Shown here piece by piece: positions 46,235 through 57,446 of a stretch of DNA of 64,000 nucleotides. The DNA lies in contig OZ026515.1 of the NCBI GenBank assembly GCA_964019695.1, forward strand, positions 130,594,849 through 130,658,848, written 5' to 3'. This DNA comes from Loripinus fragilis. Lineage: Eukaryota; Mollusca; Bivalvia; Lucinida; Lucinidae. Every line of letters starts with the position of its first letter. Position 1 is the stretch's first letter. A program made the translations under genes and the position numbers. The notes under the pieces were generated by a model. It did no database searches and had not been told where the DNA came from. It saw only the letters and a list, made by a program, of their open reading frames with translations.

Positions 46235-48260
46235 CCCCGTGGGAGCCGCACCTTACCTGTAGGCATGTCTGGTGGATTTGTAACATACCAGATTTCTTTC
46301 CTGATGGAGAAACACTTTACAAACACATGTATCTGGATAAATGAACCCAGCATGCATGTCTGATAGAGTTGCACTGTACAAGCAGGCATATCTGAGAGTG
46401 GCACCGGATCAGCAGACATGTCTGACGCAATGACCCCACTGTAAGAGTAGCACCAGACTTGTAGCCATCCCTCTTCCCTTTGCACTCCACTAGTCAAAAT
46501 GTCGGTTGAAGTGCAAAACGGCCCAGCAGGCATGGCCTATAGTGAGGTACCTCGCCAACAAGTATGACCTATAGTGAGGCACCACACCAGAAGACATGAC
46601 CTACAGTGAGGCACTACCCCAGAAAGCATGGCCTATAGTGAGGCACAACACCAACAGGCATGGCTGATAGTGAGGTATCAAACCAACAGGTGTGACCTAT
46701 AATGAAGCATCACGCCAGCAGGCACAGCTAATAATGAGAACCATACCAGCAGGCACGCTGATAGTGAGACACCATACCAGCAGGTATAGCATATATAGAG
46801 AAGTACACCGTTAGCAGAAATGCAACATTGAGTGAAAAAAAGGTCAGAAGGCATGTTGATTGAGTGGCCACAGTCCAGCAAGCATCCATCTTGCAGCAGC
46901 ACTCAACCAGTAGGCATGTTTGAACAGCAGCAGTATTGTAGACAGTAACACTAGGCCAGCAGGCATATATGTTGCAATAGCAGCGATATAGCAAGTCTCT
47001 ACATGGCATGTATGTTGTATTGACAATGTAGCAGTCTTGGCTGATAAAGTTTCACATTGTTAGTTGGCATGTCTGATGGAGGGACATCGGTCACGTAGCT
47101 TTTCTCTTTGATTTCCAATGGACCAGAAAGCATGTTTGATTGAATACTACCAAGGCCGCAGGCATATCTGTTGCAACCTTATTACTTTTACTGAACAGCG
47201 ACCGCGTAATGCCACCAGCTCATCATACCCGTCATCCTTAACATCACGCGTGTTTAATAAATTGGTGCTAAGCCAGCGCGCATGTCATTTAACGAGACTC
47301 TGGGCCAGCAGTCATGCGTGTTAGTTACATCCACCCAGCAATAATGTATGTTATAATTGCACCCAACAAACAGGAATGCTGGGTACTGTTGCACTGGATC
47401 AGCGGGCATGTCTGTTCAAGTTACATTAGGCCAGTGTGCATTTCTGTTCGACTTTCTCCCAACCAGCAGCCCAGGCATCATTGCCTTAGGTTCAGCAGAC
47501 ACATTTGCCATTGCGCATGATCTATTATGTGGCACTGGACCAGCATACATTTCTCAAACCAAGCAGTTATGTCTGTAACAGCTTCACAAGACTAGCAGGC
47601 ATGTTGCAGTACCCATGTTTTAAACGTTGCTTTGAACCAAGGCATGTTTGTTGCAGTTGCACCCGACCACCTGGCACGTCGGTTACAGTTAAACTCGACC
47701 AGCATGCATGTCTGTTAGAGTTGCATCTACCAGCAGATATGTTTAAATCAGTTGCAACTGACTAACAAACATATATGTAGTGTTGCTGAACCAACAGGTT
47801 TATATGTTACACTTGCCTCAGACGCGCAGATATGTCTCTATCTTTGTACCCAACTAACGGGCTGGTAAGCACAATTGCACCAGACCATCTTGCATGTATT
47901 TTACAGTTCAAATGACTAGCAGCCATGTCTTAAGTATCACCATGCATGTCTGTTATAGTTTCATCTTATAAGCATCCATGCATATTACATTTGCACCCGA
48001 CCATCAGTCATGCCTGTAACAATTGCACCCTGCCATTTTCCATGTCTTTAACAATTGCATCTAACCAGCAGTCATATTATTCCGTAAAAACTTGTGCCTT
48101 CAAGCATGCATGTCTGATACACTTGCACCGGACCAGCATACATATTTGTTATATCAATATCCAACCATCTGTGCTGTCTGTTGCACTTGCAACAGACCAG
48201 AGAAGAAGTAATGGTTATTACAATTTCACAGGGCAAGCAGGCTCGTACCAACCAGCAATC
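46235..48260 (+). repeat. Degenerate 32-bp minisatellite array
   Basis: The unit approximates CAGGCATGTCTGATAGAGTT plus GCACCANACCAG. The best preserved part (46528-46800) has nine or more units of 31-33 bases, each with CAGCAGGCATGGC and TATAGTGAGGCAC-like halves. Later units drift to a GTTACAGTTGCACC form and carry indels. Roughly 60 units in about 2 kb. All open frames in this interval on both strands are translations of the array. Confidence 0.9.
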
Positions 48261-48689
48261 AAGATGGTAACGAACATCTGCAGCATGCAGATACGTTACT
48301 CGTAGGTTGTTTTTTGTGTTGTTACACTACACTCCGTCAGCATATTTTTTGTAAATTTTAGCCATCCATCCAGTTGACTATTTACCACACATTGATTCAA
48401 AAAAGGTTTGTACTTTGATCGTACACTCTGTCACAAAGTTTTCAGTGATGTCGTCCGTTCAGTATACCCTGCCATTTTTAACTTCATTTTTTGAAGGAAT
48501 GTTTGCGAAAAATGGGAATGTTTATGAGAATAATATGATATTATGATATGATCAGATCCAGCCAAAAGTGGCCTGGAAAGTGCATGGTGCATGAATTGAT
48601 GGATACGATTCCCAGAACAAAGACAAAAACATTACCATTACGAAAAATTAGAGTGTATCATAGCAAAAACCATGTGATTCCAAACCCTG

Positions 48690-49400
48690 TTATTGCTGCC
48701 ATCTTGAATGTCATCTTAAATATTTTACAACGCTGAAAAACAACAATAACATGCCAGTCAAATTCTCCGAATACAACAGAAAACTATCAGAGATATTTAC
48801 TAACTGCGAATTTGATTTCAGGTTGAATTTTGCTTCAAATGTCGGACATTTTGGACACCATCTTTACTATTTCAACCTTGTGAATCAAACCTGTGAATGC
48901 TTCATTTTAATCATTGTATCATTAGGCCTCTGAACATCGATAAAAAGTCAAAATTAAAATGCTTTATATCGAATTTTAGTAATTTGGTCTTAGGAACCTA
49001 GCTGACGGCCATCTTGGACGCCATCTTTAAATTTCAACGTTCTGAATCGAATCAAAACCATGTTCTAATTTGAGCATGTGTATCATTTAGCCTCTAAACA
49101 TCTATAAACAGTCAAAATTAAAGTGTTTTATCGTGTTTGACGGTCATATTGGTCTTGGAAGCCTAACTGACGGCCATCTTGGACGCCATCTTTAATATTT
49201 CAACCTTCCGAATCAAAACAATGTTCCATTTTAATTGGTTGTAACATTTCGCCTCTGAAACATCCATAAAAAGTCAAACTTTAAATGCTTTTGATCGAGT
49301 ATGTTGGCCATATAGGTCATAGGGGCCTAACTGACAGCCATCTTGGACGCCATCCTGAATATTTCAAAACGCTCAATGATGCCAGAGTGGCATCAGTTGG
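48690..49400 (+). repeat. Tandem repeat of 163-165 bp, right arm of structure iii
   Basis: CGGCCATCTTGGACGCCATC or close variants start at 48843, 49006, 49171 and 49335, spacings 163, 165 and 164, with a diverged earlier copy at about 48697. Shared internal blocks are TTTAGCCTCTAAACATC, AAAAAGTCAAAATTAAA and CCTAACTGA. Adjacent copies look about 80 per cent alike by eye. Confidence 0.9.
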
Positions 49401-49505
49401 ATTCATCAATTACAATGCCTCAACAACAAGAATCAGCAAAGAAATAAACTTTAAAATCAAGTTCAAGGTCATTCTGGCTTTCCACCGGACTACATCTATG
49501 ATTCC

Positions 49506-50095
49506 CGAATATGTTTGTACGAGGGTTTTCTCGACGTTCTTTGTAGATTTTTTTTAAAAAAAAATAGTTAGAATAGTCAGTCAAATCAGAAACATTGTTT
49601 GAAAATGTCGTAATTTACCTTTCCGAAAACCACTTGTGCATAACATTTGCACTAAGTTAGGATACAGATCAAAATCGAACATTTTCTCAGGCCTGATCTT
49701 GATGCAAACTGTTTGACATTCTGATGGTACTCCTGTGAATACTTTTTTAATAAAATGATTTTGATAAAAATTACCAAACGACAAAAACGCATGGAAAACT
49801 ACCCAGCATGCAAAGGAGTTTTCTTTGTCCTCTTTCTTACTTAAACACGGCTATTTTTGTCGGATTGTGCGACGTGCTTAGTCGTTGTCGTTGCATTGGT
49901 TTGTTATGCACTATCAGGTGTCTTTTGAGTGACTTTTTAGGCGTGGTTCAGAAACGTCGACTGTTTTCTTTCTGTCTCTCAGCACTCCTCGAACTTGGAC
50001 ATTTTTTCACATTTTGAACGAAAGTTGGTATCGGGATGGAAAATTTAACCCTTGATTGATTTTAAACTTGCATGTTACACTAAAAAAAAAGTTTT
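49506..50095 (+). repeat. Dispersed repeat family G, copy 2, and flanks
   Basis: 49640-49820 carries AACTGTTTGACATTCTGATG, GTACTCCTGTGAA, CAAACGACAAAAACGCATGG and TACCCAGCATGCAAAGGAG, in the same order as 36080-36245. The remaining sequence shows no feature. Confidence 0.6.
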
Positions 50096-50104
50096 GATCC
50101 TTAA

Positions 50105-50276
50105 AGCATCACCTATAATTTGCAGCAGACGACAATTTTAAATTCTGCTTTTTTCAAAAATAGCAAATAAGGCATTTGCTGGCAGACAATTCTCATGAAA
50201 TATCATACCTTATTTTTTTCGAAAATCAGGAAAGATGTCGGAAAATTTGTCGTCTGCTGCAGTTGTTATTGGCGCT
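50105..50276. mobile_element. TTAA-flanked MITE family F
   Basis: AGCATCACCTATAATTTGCA, GCAGACGACAATTTT and the mirrored AAAATTTGTCGTCTGCTGCA..GGCGCT form the ends. TTAA lies outside each (50101-50104 and 50277-50280). 172 bp, non-coding. Fragments occur at 2596 and 6606. Confidence 0.75.
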
Positions 50277-51837
50277 TTAAGGTTTAAATATTAATTTTGG
50301 CAAAATTATAACTGCACAAAAGATAGTAGCATGTTTGTCGCACCCCTTAATGTGAAAATGTAATAAGGCCCGCTAAAGGTGAAAACTTTTAACGCTAAAT
50401 GTGAAAACGTTTAACCTTAAACGTGAAAACAAATATACCTAGTTCCGACGGTAAATGTGAAACCTTTTTATATACACATAAACAGTGATTATCATAAGCA
50501 ACTATAAACTGCGAAGACTGGCATATAATGTGCGGTTTTCTCCATGCTTCAGCGGATCATTGGTGTTGAACCCATTACGCAGGTTACGCACGTGGGTAAT
50601 AGAAATACTAACATTCGAGGGAGTTCACTTAATGCGAAAAAAATGATTAGCCATACTACGAGGGGCATTTGGAAAGTTCTTAGCATGGTTTTTTTTATCT
50701 CAGTAACCGATTTACAAACCCTGTCATGTTTGATATCATTTTAAAGATTAATCTTTCTTCTACATTATTGCACAAATTTCATGAGGATATTATGATGCAG
50801 ACACGAATGATATCATTGTGAATACATGTACTGTTTGTATACTGGAAAATGCAAAATTTCAGTGGAAAATAAATACATTTTACCTTTTGAAAAGAGTGCA
50901 GAACATTAACAATAGTTCATGAAAATAAATAATTTGTACCATTTGGTAGGCCACAATCCGGCTCAGTTATTTTATTGAAACCAGCATAATTTGTGTAAGC
51001 CAGAACAAAGGGAAGATAACTCTTATAATCTTCCCATGGGGCAGAGTAAGTTTAGCTATGAGTTGATGTTCTGGTTCAATTCAATTGAAAACGGTGGCAA
51101 ACAAAAAAGTAAAAATACCTAGAGAGTAGAAAACAATCAATTTTGTGATGGTTAACGCGATACCAGGAGAAGTTCTTATGCCATCGACAAAATGTAAGGG
51201 GTTAAGTTACCCCAGCCACTTCTTGAAAAGTAGGGTAGTGTTATTAGGAATAATTTTCATGAGTACAGAACTAAACAAGCTACACTTTTTGCGCGATGAA
51301 ATGATTTTTTATGCATTGTTCGCTACTAATAAAGCAAAGCATACACTCAATAGGCATTTTCGTGCTCTTGTAGTGACACAATTTATAGTAAAAGTATAAA
51401 TAAAAATCTAAAAAAAGTCCCATTTTTGAAAGTTTACCCTTTCTCTATTAGTCAACATTTTATGAATGTAAAGGTGTAAGTTGTGCAAACAGTAATCGAA
51501 TAATATATTTTAATTAAAATTAAGTTGGTACCAAATCGTTAATTTGTCAAACCATGATCGTAAATAAGGCCACCAATTTTCCTTCGTTTTTTTACAAATA
51601 TTTTGCTTAAAAGGATCATTGACACTTGCTATGGGTAAATGCCTATGGTTTTCAGTAAAAATAAAAGTTTGTCAATTGTCCCTTTCTTCACCTTGAAGCT
51701 ACCCTGACCTGAGTACTTTATGGCTGTGAAATCCGTTTTCGATATTAAATGCTTCAAAGATGTAAAATTTTGGGTAGAACGATCAGTTTTACATTAAGAT
51801 ATATAGAAATCCGAAAATATTTTTTAAAATATCATTC

Positions 51838-51932
51838 CCCCCCCGTGTGCCAGCAAAAGCTTTTGCATGTATATGTGTTACCATATTTTACACATTGTAT
51901 GAAAGTGGCTTGCTGGCACAAGGGGGGAAGAT
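51838..51932. mobile_element. Small inverted-repeat element inside structure iv
   Basis: CCCCCCCGTGTGCCAGCAA and TTGCTGGCACAAGGGGGG face each other across about 60 bases. Probably a short MITE. Confidence 0.6.
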
Positions 51933-52207
51933 GTTCAGCAGCCAAAAAACCCAGGGTCTAAGCCCATAAAATGCCTTTTCTACCAAATAAGAAATTAATG
52001 ACAGTAATGAAACTCTCTAGAACCAACCTCCTAAATTGCTTTGTATTCTGTGCTAGTTTAATATAAAGTGCTTAACGATTAAAAGTAGAATTAGCAAGGT
52101 TTTATGCATTTTTCATAATAAAAATCTCACTGGTATTAAATGACACATTATTTTGCAAACTTCCTGTACTTATCTATTTGCATGCTAGGGAATTGTTCAT
52201 GTTTTTA

Positions 52208-52400
52208 TTTTCGTCTGCTGACTTTCTTCAAAATAAAGTTTTTTAAAAATAAACCACCCAGGACCACCATCAGAGTGTCAAACAGTTTGGATCCAGATCA
52301 AGACGGATATTCTGTTGGTCTTCATCTGGGTTCAAAATGTTTGCAAAAGGCTATTGGCAAACGACAAAATTATCCACTGGCATGCAAAGAGTTATAACAG
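52208..52400. repeat. Dispersed repeat family G, copy 3
   Basis: CGTCTGCTGACTTTCTTCAA, ACCATCAGAGTGTCAAACAG and TTGGATCCAGATCAAGAC are the complement of the first part of family G; GGCAAACGACAAAAT and GGCATGCAAAGAGTT then follow in the forward sense. The element is thus partly palindromic. The frame across it (SNSLDPDQ..LGSKCLQK) is a peptide I associate with a repeat common in marine invertebrates, not with a gene. Confidence 0.55.
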
Positions 52401-53923
52401 GTAAATACTTTAGTGTTCAATATATTGTCTCCTATAGGGATATACATGCATATGTATACCATAAATATTCGGACACTTAAATACATTCAACATGCTATGC
52501 CCTTTAAACAAAGCAAAAGTAATATTCAAAGGATCTAGTTAGAATCAGTTTAACTTTCCAATGCTAAATGGGACACTTTCATTCCTTCAAAAATATTTAT
52601 TTCTTTTGTCAAGTTTTCATTTTTGTATTATTTACGGTACATGTAGTCAAAAATGTACAGGTAACTTCTAAATTATCTCCCCAAAATCATTTTATTACAA
52701 AACATATTTTGTTTTTAAAACAATTTCTTCAATTATTGCGATTCGTTAATACTCTGCATATGGTATAATCAATAGATATCACCATGCCTACCAAATAAAT
52801 CAAGAAAACGTGCAGAAATCACTTTTTAAAGCACTTTTTATTTTCATGAAATTTCAGACCCCCTCCCCTTTCTACCCGCCGTAACTCTCGAGCGTGTCGG
52901 AATTTTGAAAATATTTTGCTAGCTGGCACTTGCAATTAGATTCATCTATTGCACTGATACTACATGCACCACACTAGAAGCTCAAAAGCAGCGTTCTGTG
53001 AATCAGAAAAATAGGCGTATAAGGCCCAAACCGTCAATGATCCTTTCAGCCAGTGTATAAACCCTACTCATTTTGAGCATGCGCTGCATGTGCACGCCGA
53101 GTCCCTTTTCGACAAAATTTTAACCATCACGTAGCCGTTGAATTCCAGTTTCCGAAAGGTGAACATATGTTAACTCTTAACTTATGTAAGAAAGAAGGCA
53201 ACGATCAGGAATCCCTTTGTAAGGATTTAACTGAAATTGCCAACGAAAAAAATCTCGCGAAAGCACACATCCAAAATTTCAAAAGAAAAAAAATCTTTCC
53301 TTTATGAGCAGTTCCTTATAGAATGGAAAATCATTTTTATCGCAATAAGTGACCTCCCTTGAATGTTACTATTTATATTACGCACGTGCGGAACCTGCGT
53401 AATGGGTGCTACGCTAATGCTCCGCTGAAGCATGGATGAAAAAGCACATTATATGCCAGTCTTTGCAGTTGCTTATTATAATCACTGTTTTCGTGTATAT
53501 AAAAAAGATTTCACATTTACCGTCGCAACTAGGTATATTTGTTTTCACGTTTACGGTTAAACGTTTTCACATTTACAGGGCCTTATTACATTTAGTGTTA
53601 AAAGTTTTCACATTTACCGGGCCTTATTACATTTTCACATTTAGGGGTGCGACACATGTTATTCTTTGTAAATATCACCAGTCTGAGAGTAATTAATTGT
53701 AATTAACTTCAGAATTAATTGTAATTTACTTCAGCAATTATACTCACTGTCCCTTGTAACTGCTTTGATTTGGAAGATGCATTGACTTTATCAGACAATA
53801 ATAATATTTTTATCCGGATACGTCCTTTAAATTTTATCAGAAAAAACGAATATGTCAGAAAAACGAGTATGTCTATGAAATTTTACAACCACAGATCACA
53901 AAAATCAAAAGGCGCAACAAGAA

Positions 53924-53995
53924 ACACACAAACGCACGCACGCACATACGCACATACGCACGCACACACGCACACACACACACACACACACACAC
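53924..53995 (+). repeat. Microsatellite, (CA)n with GCACGCAC interruptions
   Basis: 72 bases. The last 25 or so are pure CA; the first part mixes ACGC and ATAC units. Confidence 0.9.
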
Positions 53996-54101
53996 CTCAA
54001 ATAAACTTCTGTATATATTTAATGTTTAAATTGTGATAAAAGTTTTGAAATATTGCGAAGTGAAAATTTTTTTATTGGACCTGTTTACATGTATTAATCT
54101 A

Positions 54102-54307
54102 CAGTACAACATATGTAAAACGGCCACTCAAAAATAGACAAAACAAAGATCTTCATGCCAAATGGTGGCTTAACGAACGTCGAAAGTATTGCAGAATGCT
54201 CCCGTTGGAGCATGCTGAAATACTTTTGACTTACATTAAGCTATAATTGGTCTTGAAAACCAGTTTTCGGTCTTTTTGAGTGTGGCCGTTGTACACAGGT
54301 TTTTCTG
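54102..54307. mobile_element. TA-flanked MITE family E, copy 1
   Basis: The ends CAGTACAACATATGTAAAAC and GGCCGTTGTACACAGG..CTG are inverted, with TA outside (54100-54101 and 54308-54309). GGCCACTCAAAAATAGAC and its mirror extend them. The centre is a palindrome, AAAGTATTGCAGAATGCTCC. 206 bp. TA duplication suggests the Tc1/mariner group. Confidence 0.75.
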
Positions 54308-54519
54308 TATATTAAAGCATAAGCTACGCGATATGATTGCAAAAGACACAAATGATTGAACATTATATGACAAAACCAGGAACAAACAAAAAACCCAACA
54401 CCAAATAATGAGCTAACAACAGCAGAGGCATATAAAGACATTTTTAAAAGAATATTTTTTTCATAGAATTTAATCTCGTAATCTTTAAGGGCTTGTAGTG
54501 TTTTTAACAGTATCTTTGA

Positions 54520-55150
54520 TAGCATGCTTGATGATCAAGCTAATCACGCTTGGCAACTTTGCTTTCCTTTTTAATTGCACGCCGGTGAGTCGGAATTCAG
54601 ACTCTATAACGGATCCGACAGTTGATGAGGTGGTAGGGGCCTGATGCTGTGTCTGTTGTCAGATCCACCGGGGTTTACCTGTTGGATTTCTTTTGCTCCG
54701 GTATTCAGTTTTGTGTACTGTTTAGTCCTTATTTTTGCTTTATCTCATATCACATCTTGATTTATATGTTCTAGGATATGATGCATTGATAAGTTAGGGG
54801 TCTTTCATGAAAACCAAGCATCTATATGTCTTGATCTACATCTGAACTAAGGGTGGGGTTGGCGCGCCGTGAAACCGGTTTAAGCCATCTGTTAAAACAT
54901 TTTTACTGATCGTTCCAAGACGGTAATTCTTTTGTGGATCATTTTTGTTATATATGTCTTTTGTTTGGCATGCTTTCGCGTCTGTTCATTGCTGCCTTGT
55001 GGTCACCTTCCGAAGGGAAAGGGCTGACCTCATGGCTCTTGTTTGTGATGCTTATTATGATTTTGTTACTTCCCGTTTGGTATCCAGGGACAGGTGTGGT
55101 ACTTAATTATATCGATTCCAGATCATTGCTGCCTTTCTTATTTTTTGTGC
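54520..55150 (+). mobile_element. Retroelement 3' end, subfamily B, with coding end
   Basis: LGNFAFLFNCTPVSRNSDSI (about 54548-54607) precedes the B-type UTR. It proceeds through TACCTGTTGGATTTC, CTGAACTAAGGGTGGGGTTG, TGGTCACC..GGGAAAGGGCTGACC to GATTCCAGATCATTGCTGCC. The 116-codon frame at 54934 translates UTR sequence. Confidence 0.8.
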
Positions 55151-55379
55151 TTTTACACAGTTGTTGTTTTGTTTACGTGTTCTTCCCAAGTACATGTATG
55201 TTTAATTTAAAACCGACTGACGCTAATGACCCACAAGCAGCCACAGCTACCAGGGCGGGAGGAGGGAGCTGCGGGGAGAGTTAAATCTATTCTTCTGGCT
55301 ACATATTCGCCCTAGATTCTAATGTTGGTAAACCACATATATTGTTTGGCTAGCATTGTGACTTCAGGATTTATTCAAT

Positions 55380-56480
55380 GCATACGCTGCGTTTGCTAAA
55401 TACCTTGATAACGAAAGATGTTATGTTTGATAAATACCTTGAAAACAAATGAAGCTGTTTGTGCTTAATATCCTGATAACAAGTGAAGTAGCTTGTGTTA
55501 AATGCATTCACAACGAATACAGTTGCATGTGCTTAATAACGAATACCTTGATAACGAGTGCAACTGTTTATGCTAAATACCTTGAACACGAATGCAGCTG
55601 TTTTTGCTAAATACCTTGACAATCGAATGAAGTTGTTTGTGCTACATACTTTGACAACGAATGAAGTTGTGCAGTGCAAGATACCTTGATAACGAATACA
55701 TTTATTAGTGCTATGATAAAGAATTATACGAACTGTTTGTGATAAAGACCTTGGAAGCAAATGAAGCTGTGTTTGCTAAATACATTGACAAAGAATAAAC
55801 TTATTTGTGAACGAATGAAGGTGCTGTTGAGAAATGCCTTGACTACAAATGAAGTGGTTTACCGGGGTTTACCTGTTGGATTTCTTTTGCTCCGGTATTC
55901 AGTTTAATTTACTGTTGAGTCCTTATCATTGCTTTATCTCCTTGTTATATCTTGATTTATATGTTTTAGGAGATGATGCATTGATAAGTTAGGGGTCTTT
56001 CATGTTAACCAAATATTTATGTGTCTTGATCCACATCTGAATTAAGGGTGAGGTTGGCGCCGTTAAACCGGTTTAAGCCCTCCAGTAAAATATTTTACTG
56101 ACCGTTCCAAGGCGGTACTTCTTTTGTGGATCTTTTATGTTTTTGTTCTGTCTTGTGTTTGCTATGTTTTGTGCGCGTCTGTTTATATGTGCTTTGTGGT
56201 CACCTGCTGGGAAAGGGCTGACCTCTTGGCTCTCGTTTGTGGTGTCTTCTGTGAGTTTGTCACTTTCCCATTGGTATCCTGGGTCAGGTGTGGTACTTGA
56301 TTGTATCGATTCCTGATCTTTGCAACCTTACTTACTTTGTGGTGAATCCCTTGACAACAAATTCATTTGTTTGTACTAGGTACCTTGACAGTGAAGGAAG
56401 TAGTTTTTGCGAAATACTTTGACAACGAATGAAGTCGTTTGAGCTAAATGCATAGACATGGAACGAATGAGTTTCAGATA
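55380..56480 (+). repeat. 34-bp minisatellite, split by a retroelement
   Basis: The unit approximates GCTAAATACCTTGACAACGA, ATGAAGTTGTTTGT. About 14 units run from 55380 to 55861 and about four from 56341 to 56480, with the retroelement copy 55862-56340 in between. Unit identity varies and several units have indels. Confidence 0.85.
55862..56340 (+). mobile_element. Retroelement 3' end, subfamily B, inside minisatellite
   Basis: 5'-truncated copy starting at CCGGGGTTTACCTGTTGGAT and ending ACCTTACTTACTTTGT. The minisatellite resumes directly behind it. Confidence 0.85.
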
Positions 56481-56526
56481 AATTGCATTTTTGCCTTGTT
56501 TGGGTAAAAATGGAACAAATGTGGTC

Positions 56527-57178
56527 ATGCACGGATCAAGACAATTTTGTCAGAGTGGGTACAACTCAACTTGGACGGTTTTTTTAGCTGATGATAGGAA
56601 AGAGGATCCAAATTCCACTAAAAGTGGGCTGATAAATAGCGTTTTCGCTGGCGGGCCGATAATGGCCCAACATTGAATGCTGGCTTGGTAGCTTTGTAAT
56701 GATGCATTGATAAGTTAGGGGTCTTCCATGCAAACCAAATATCTATGTGTCTTGATCCACATCTGAATTAAGGGCGAGGTTGGCGCCGTTAATCCGGTTA
56801 AAGCCCTCCAGTAAAATATTTCACTGACCGTTCCAAGGCGGTACTTCTTTTGTGGATCTTTTATGTTTTTGTTCCATCTTGTGTGTGTTATGTCATTGTG
56901 CGCGTCTCTTTATATGTGCTTTCTGGTCATTTGCTGGGAAAGTGCTGACCTCTTGGCTCTCGTTTGTGGTGTCTAAATGTGAGTTTGTCCCTTTCCCATT
57001 GGTATCCTGGGTCAGGTGTGGTACTTGATTGTATCTTTTCCTGATCTTTGCACCCTTACTTACTTTGTGAGTTTCCAGGGGATCACGACCAGTATTGCTA
57101 AGGAACCCTATAGCTTTGTGATTTTCCAGCGGGGGGGGGGGGGGGGTCGGACCCCCTGTCCCCCTCTGGATCCGCGCA
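56527..57178 (-). mobile_element. Family C element, copy 3, split by a retroelement
   Basis: Antisense relative to 33540-33833. The piece 56527-56696 runs from ATGCACGGATCAAGACAATT through TTTTCGCTGGCGGGCCGATA to TGGCTTGGTAGCTTTGT. The piece 57064-57178 resumes with TGAGTTTCCAGGGGATCACG and ends CCCCCTCTGGATCCGCGC. A G16 run lies at 57131-57146. Confidence 0.8.
56697..57063 (+). mobile_element. Retroelement 3' end, subfamily B, nested in family C element
   Basis: 5'-truncated copy beginning AATGATGCATTGATAAGTTA and ending TTGCACCCTTACTTAC. CTTTGT stands at both junctions (56690-56696 region and 57062-57067), consistent with a short target duplication. Confidence 0.85.
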
Positions 57179-57179
57179 A

Positions 57180-57444
57180 GAGTGGTGAAAGCTCATCAAA
57201 TGGCAATTCTAATACCACAGTAAAAATGATAGTTGGCAAATATATACAAAATGTTCTTCGAGTCGCTTTTGTTCTTTACGAGGAAGTAAATGCAATATTG
57301 ATCGTTTAAAAGTCATCTATGCTTTCACGTTAACTAAATTCCATCTTAAAATTAAGCATCCTTCAGAATGAGGACAGCAATTGATGGATGTAATTCAGAT
57401 GACAGGAAAATAATTTGCGATCTTAAAGTTCAGTGACTGAAATG
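57180..57444. other. Unannotated sequence
   Basis: I see nothing I can support. Confidence 0.4.
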
Positions 57445-57446
57445 TA

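Larger units (their letters stand above)
45735..49505. mobile_element. Foldback-like structure iii
   Basis: The outer arms align for at least 140 bases: GAACTTGATTTTAAAC (45755), TCTTTGTTGATTCT, GATGCCACTCCGGCATCATT (45828) and CAAGATGGCGTCCAAGATGG on the left are mirrored by GGCCATCTTGGACGCCATC (49337), AATGATGCCAGAGTGGCATC (49376), AGAATCAGCAAAGA and TTTAAAATCAAGTTC (49464) on the right. Both arms are built of units of about 163-165 bp, inverted relative to each other. Between them is a 32-bp-unit array. Confidence 0.65.
50336..53654. mobile_element. Structure iv: 3.3-kb element with 313-325-bp terminal inverted repeats
   Basis: The left repeat (50336-50648) and right repeat (53330-53654) begin TGTCGCACCCC and are flanked by CATGTT on both sides (50330-50335 and 53655-53660), a 6-base target duplication. 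The outer 150 bases are short subrepeats (TAAATGTGAAAACTTTTAAC-like). The inner part is unique (ACTGGCATATAATGTGC, CCATGCTTCAGCGGA, TACGCACGTG). The 2.7-kb interior has no convincing transposase; its longest frame (51145-51399) is unrecognised. Superfamily not assigned. Confidence 0.85.

Noticed and set aside
46195..47026. Overlapping minus-strand frames of 60-112 codons and plus-strand frames to 48305
   Set aside because: They are translations of the 32-bp minisatellite; several frames are open at once on both strands.
46235..48260. CRISPR array (32-base repeats)
   Set aside because: Units are contiguous and degenerate with no unique spacers, and the DNA is clearly animal.
53770..54036. 88-codon frame rich in His and Thr
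   Set aside because: The His-Thr run is the (CA)n microsatellite.
54934..55284. 116-codon plus-strand frame
   Set aside because: It lies in the subfamily B 3' UTR and has counterparts in every other copy.
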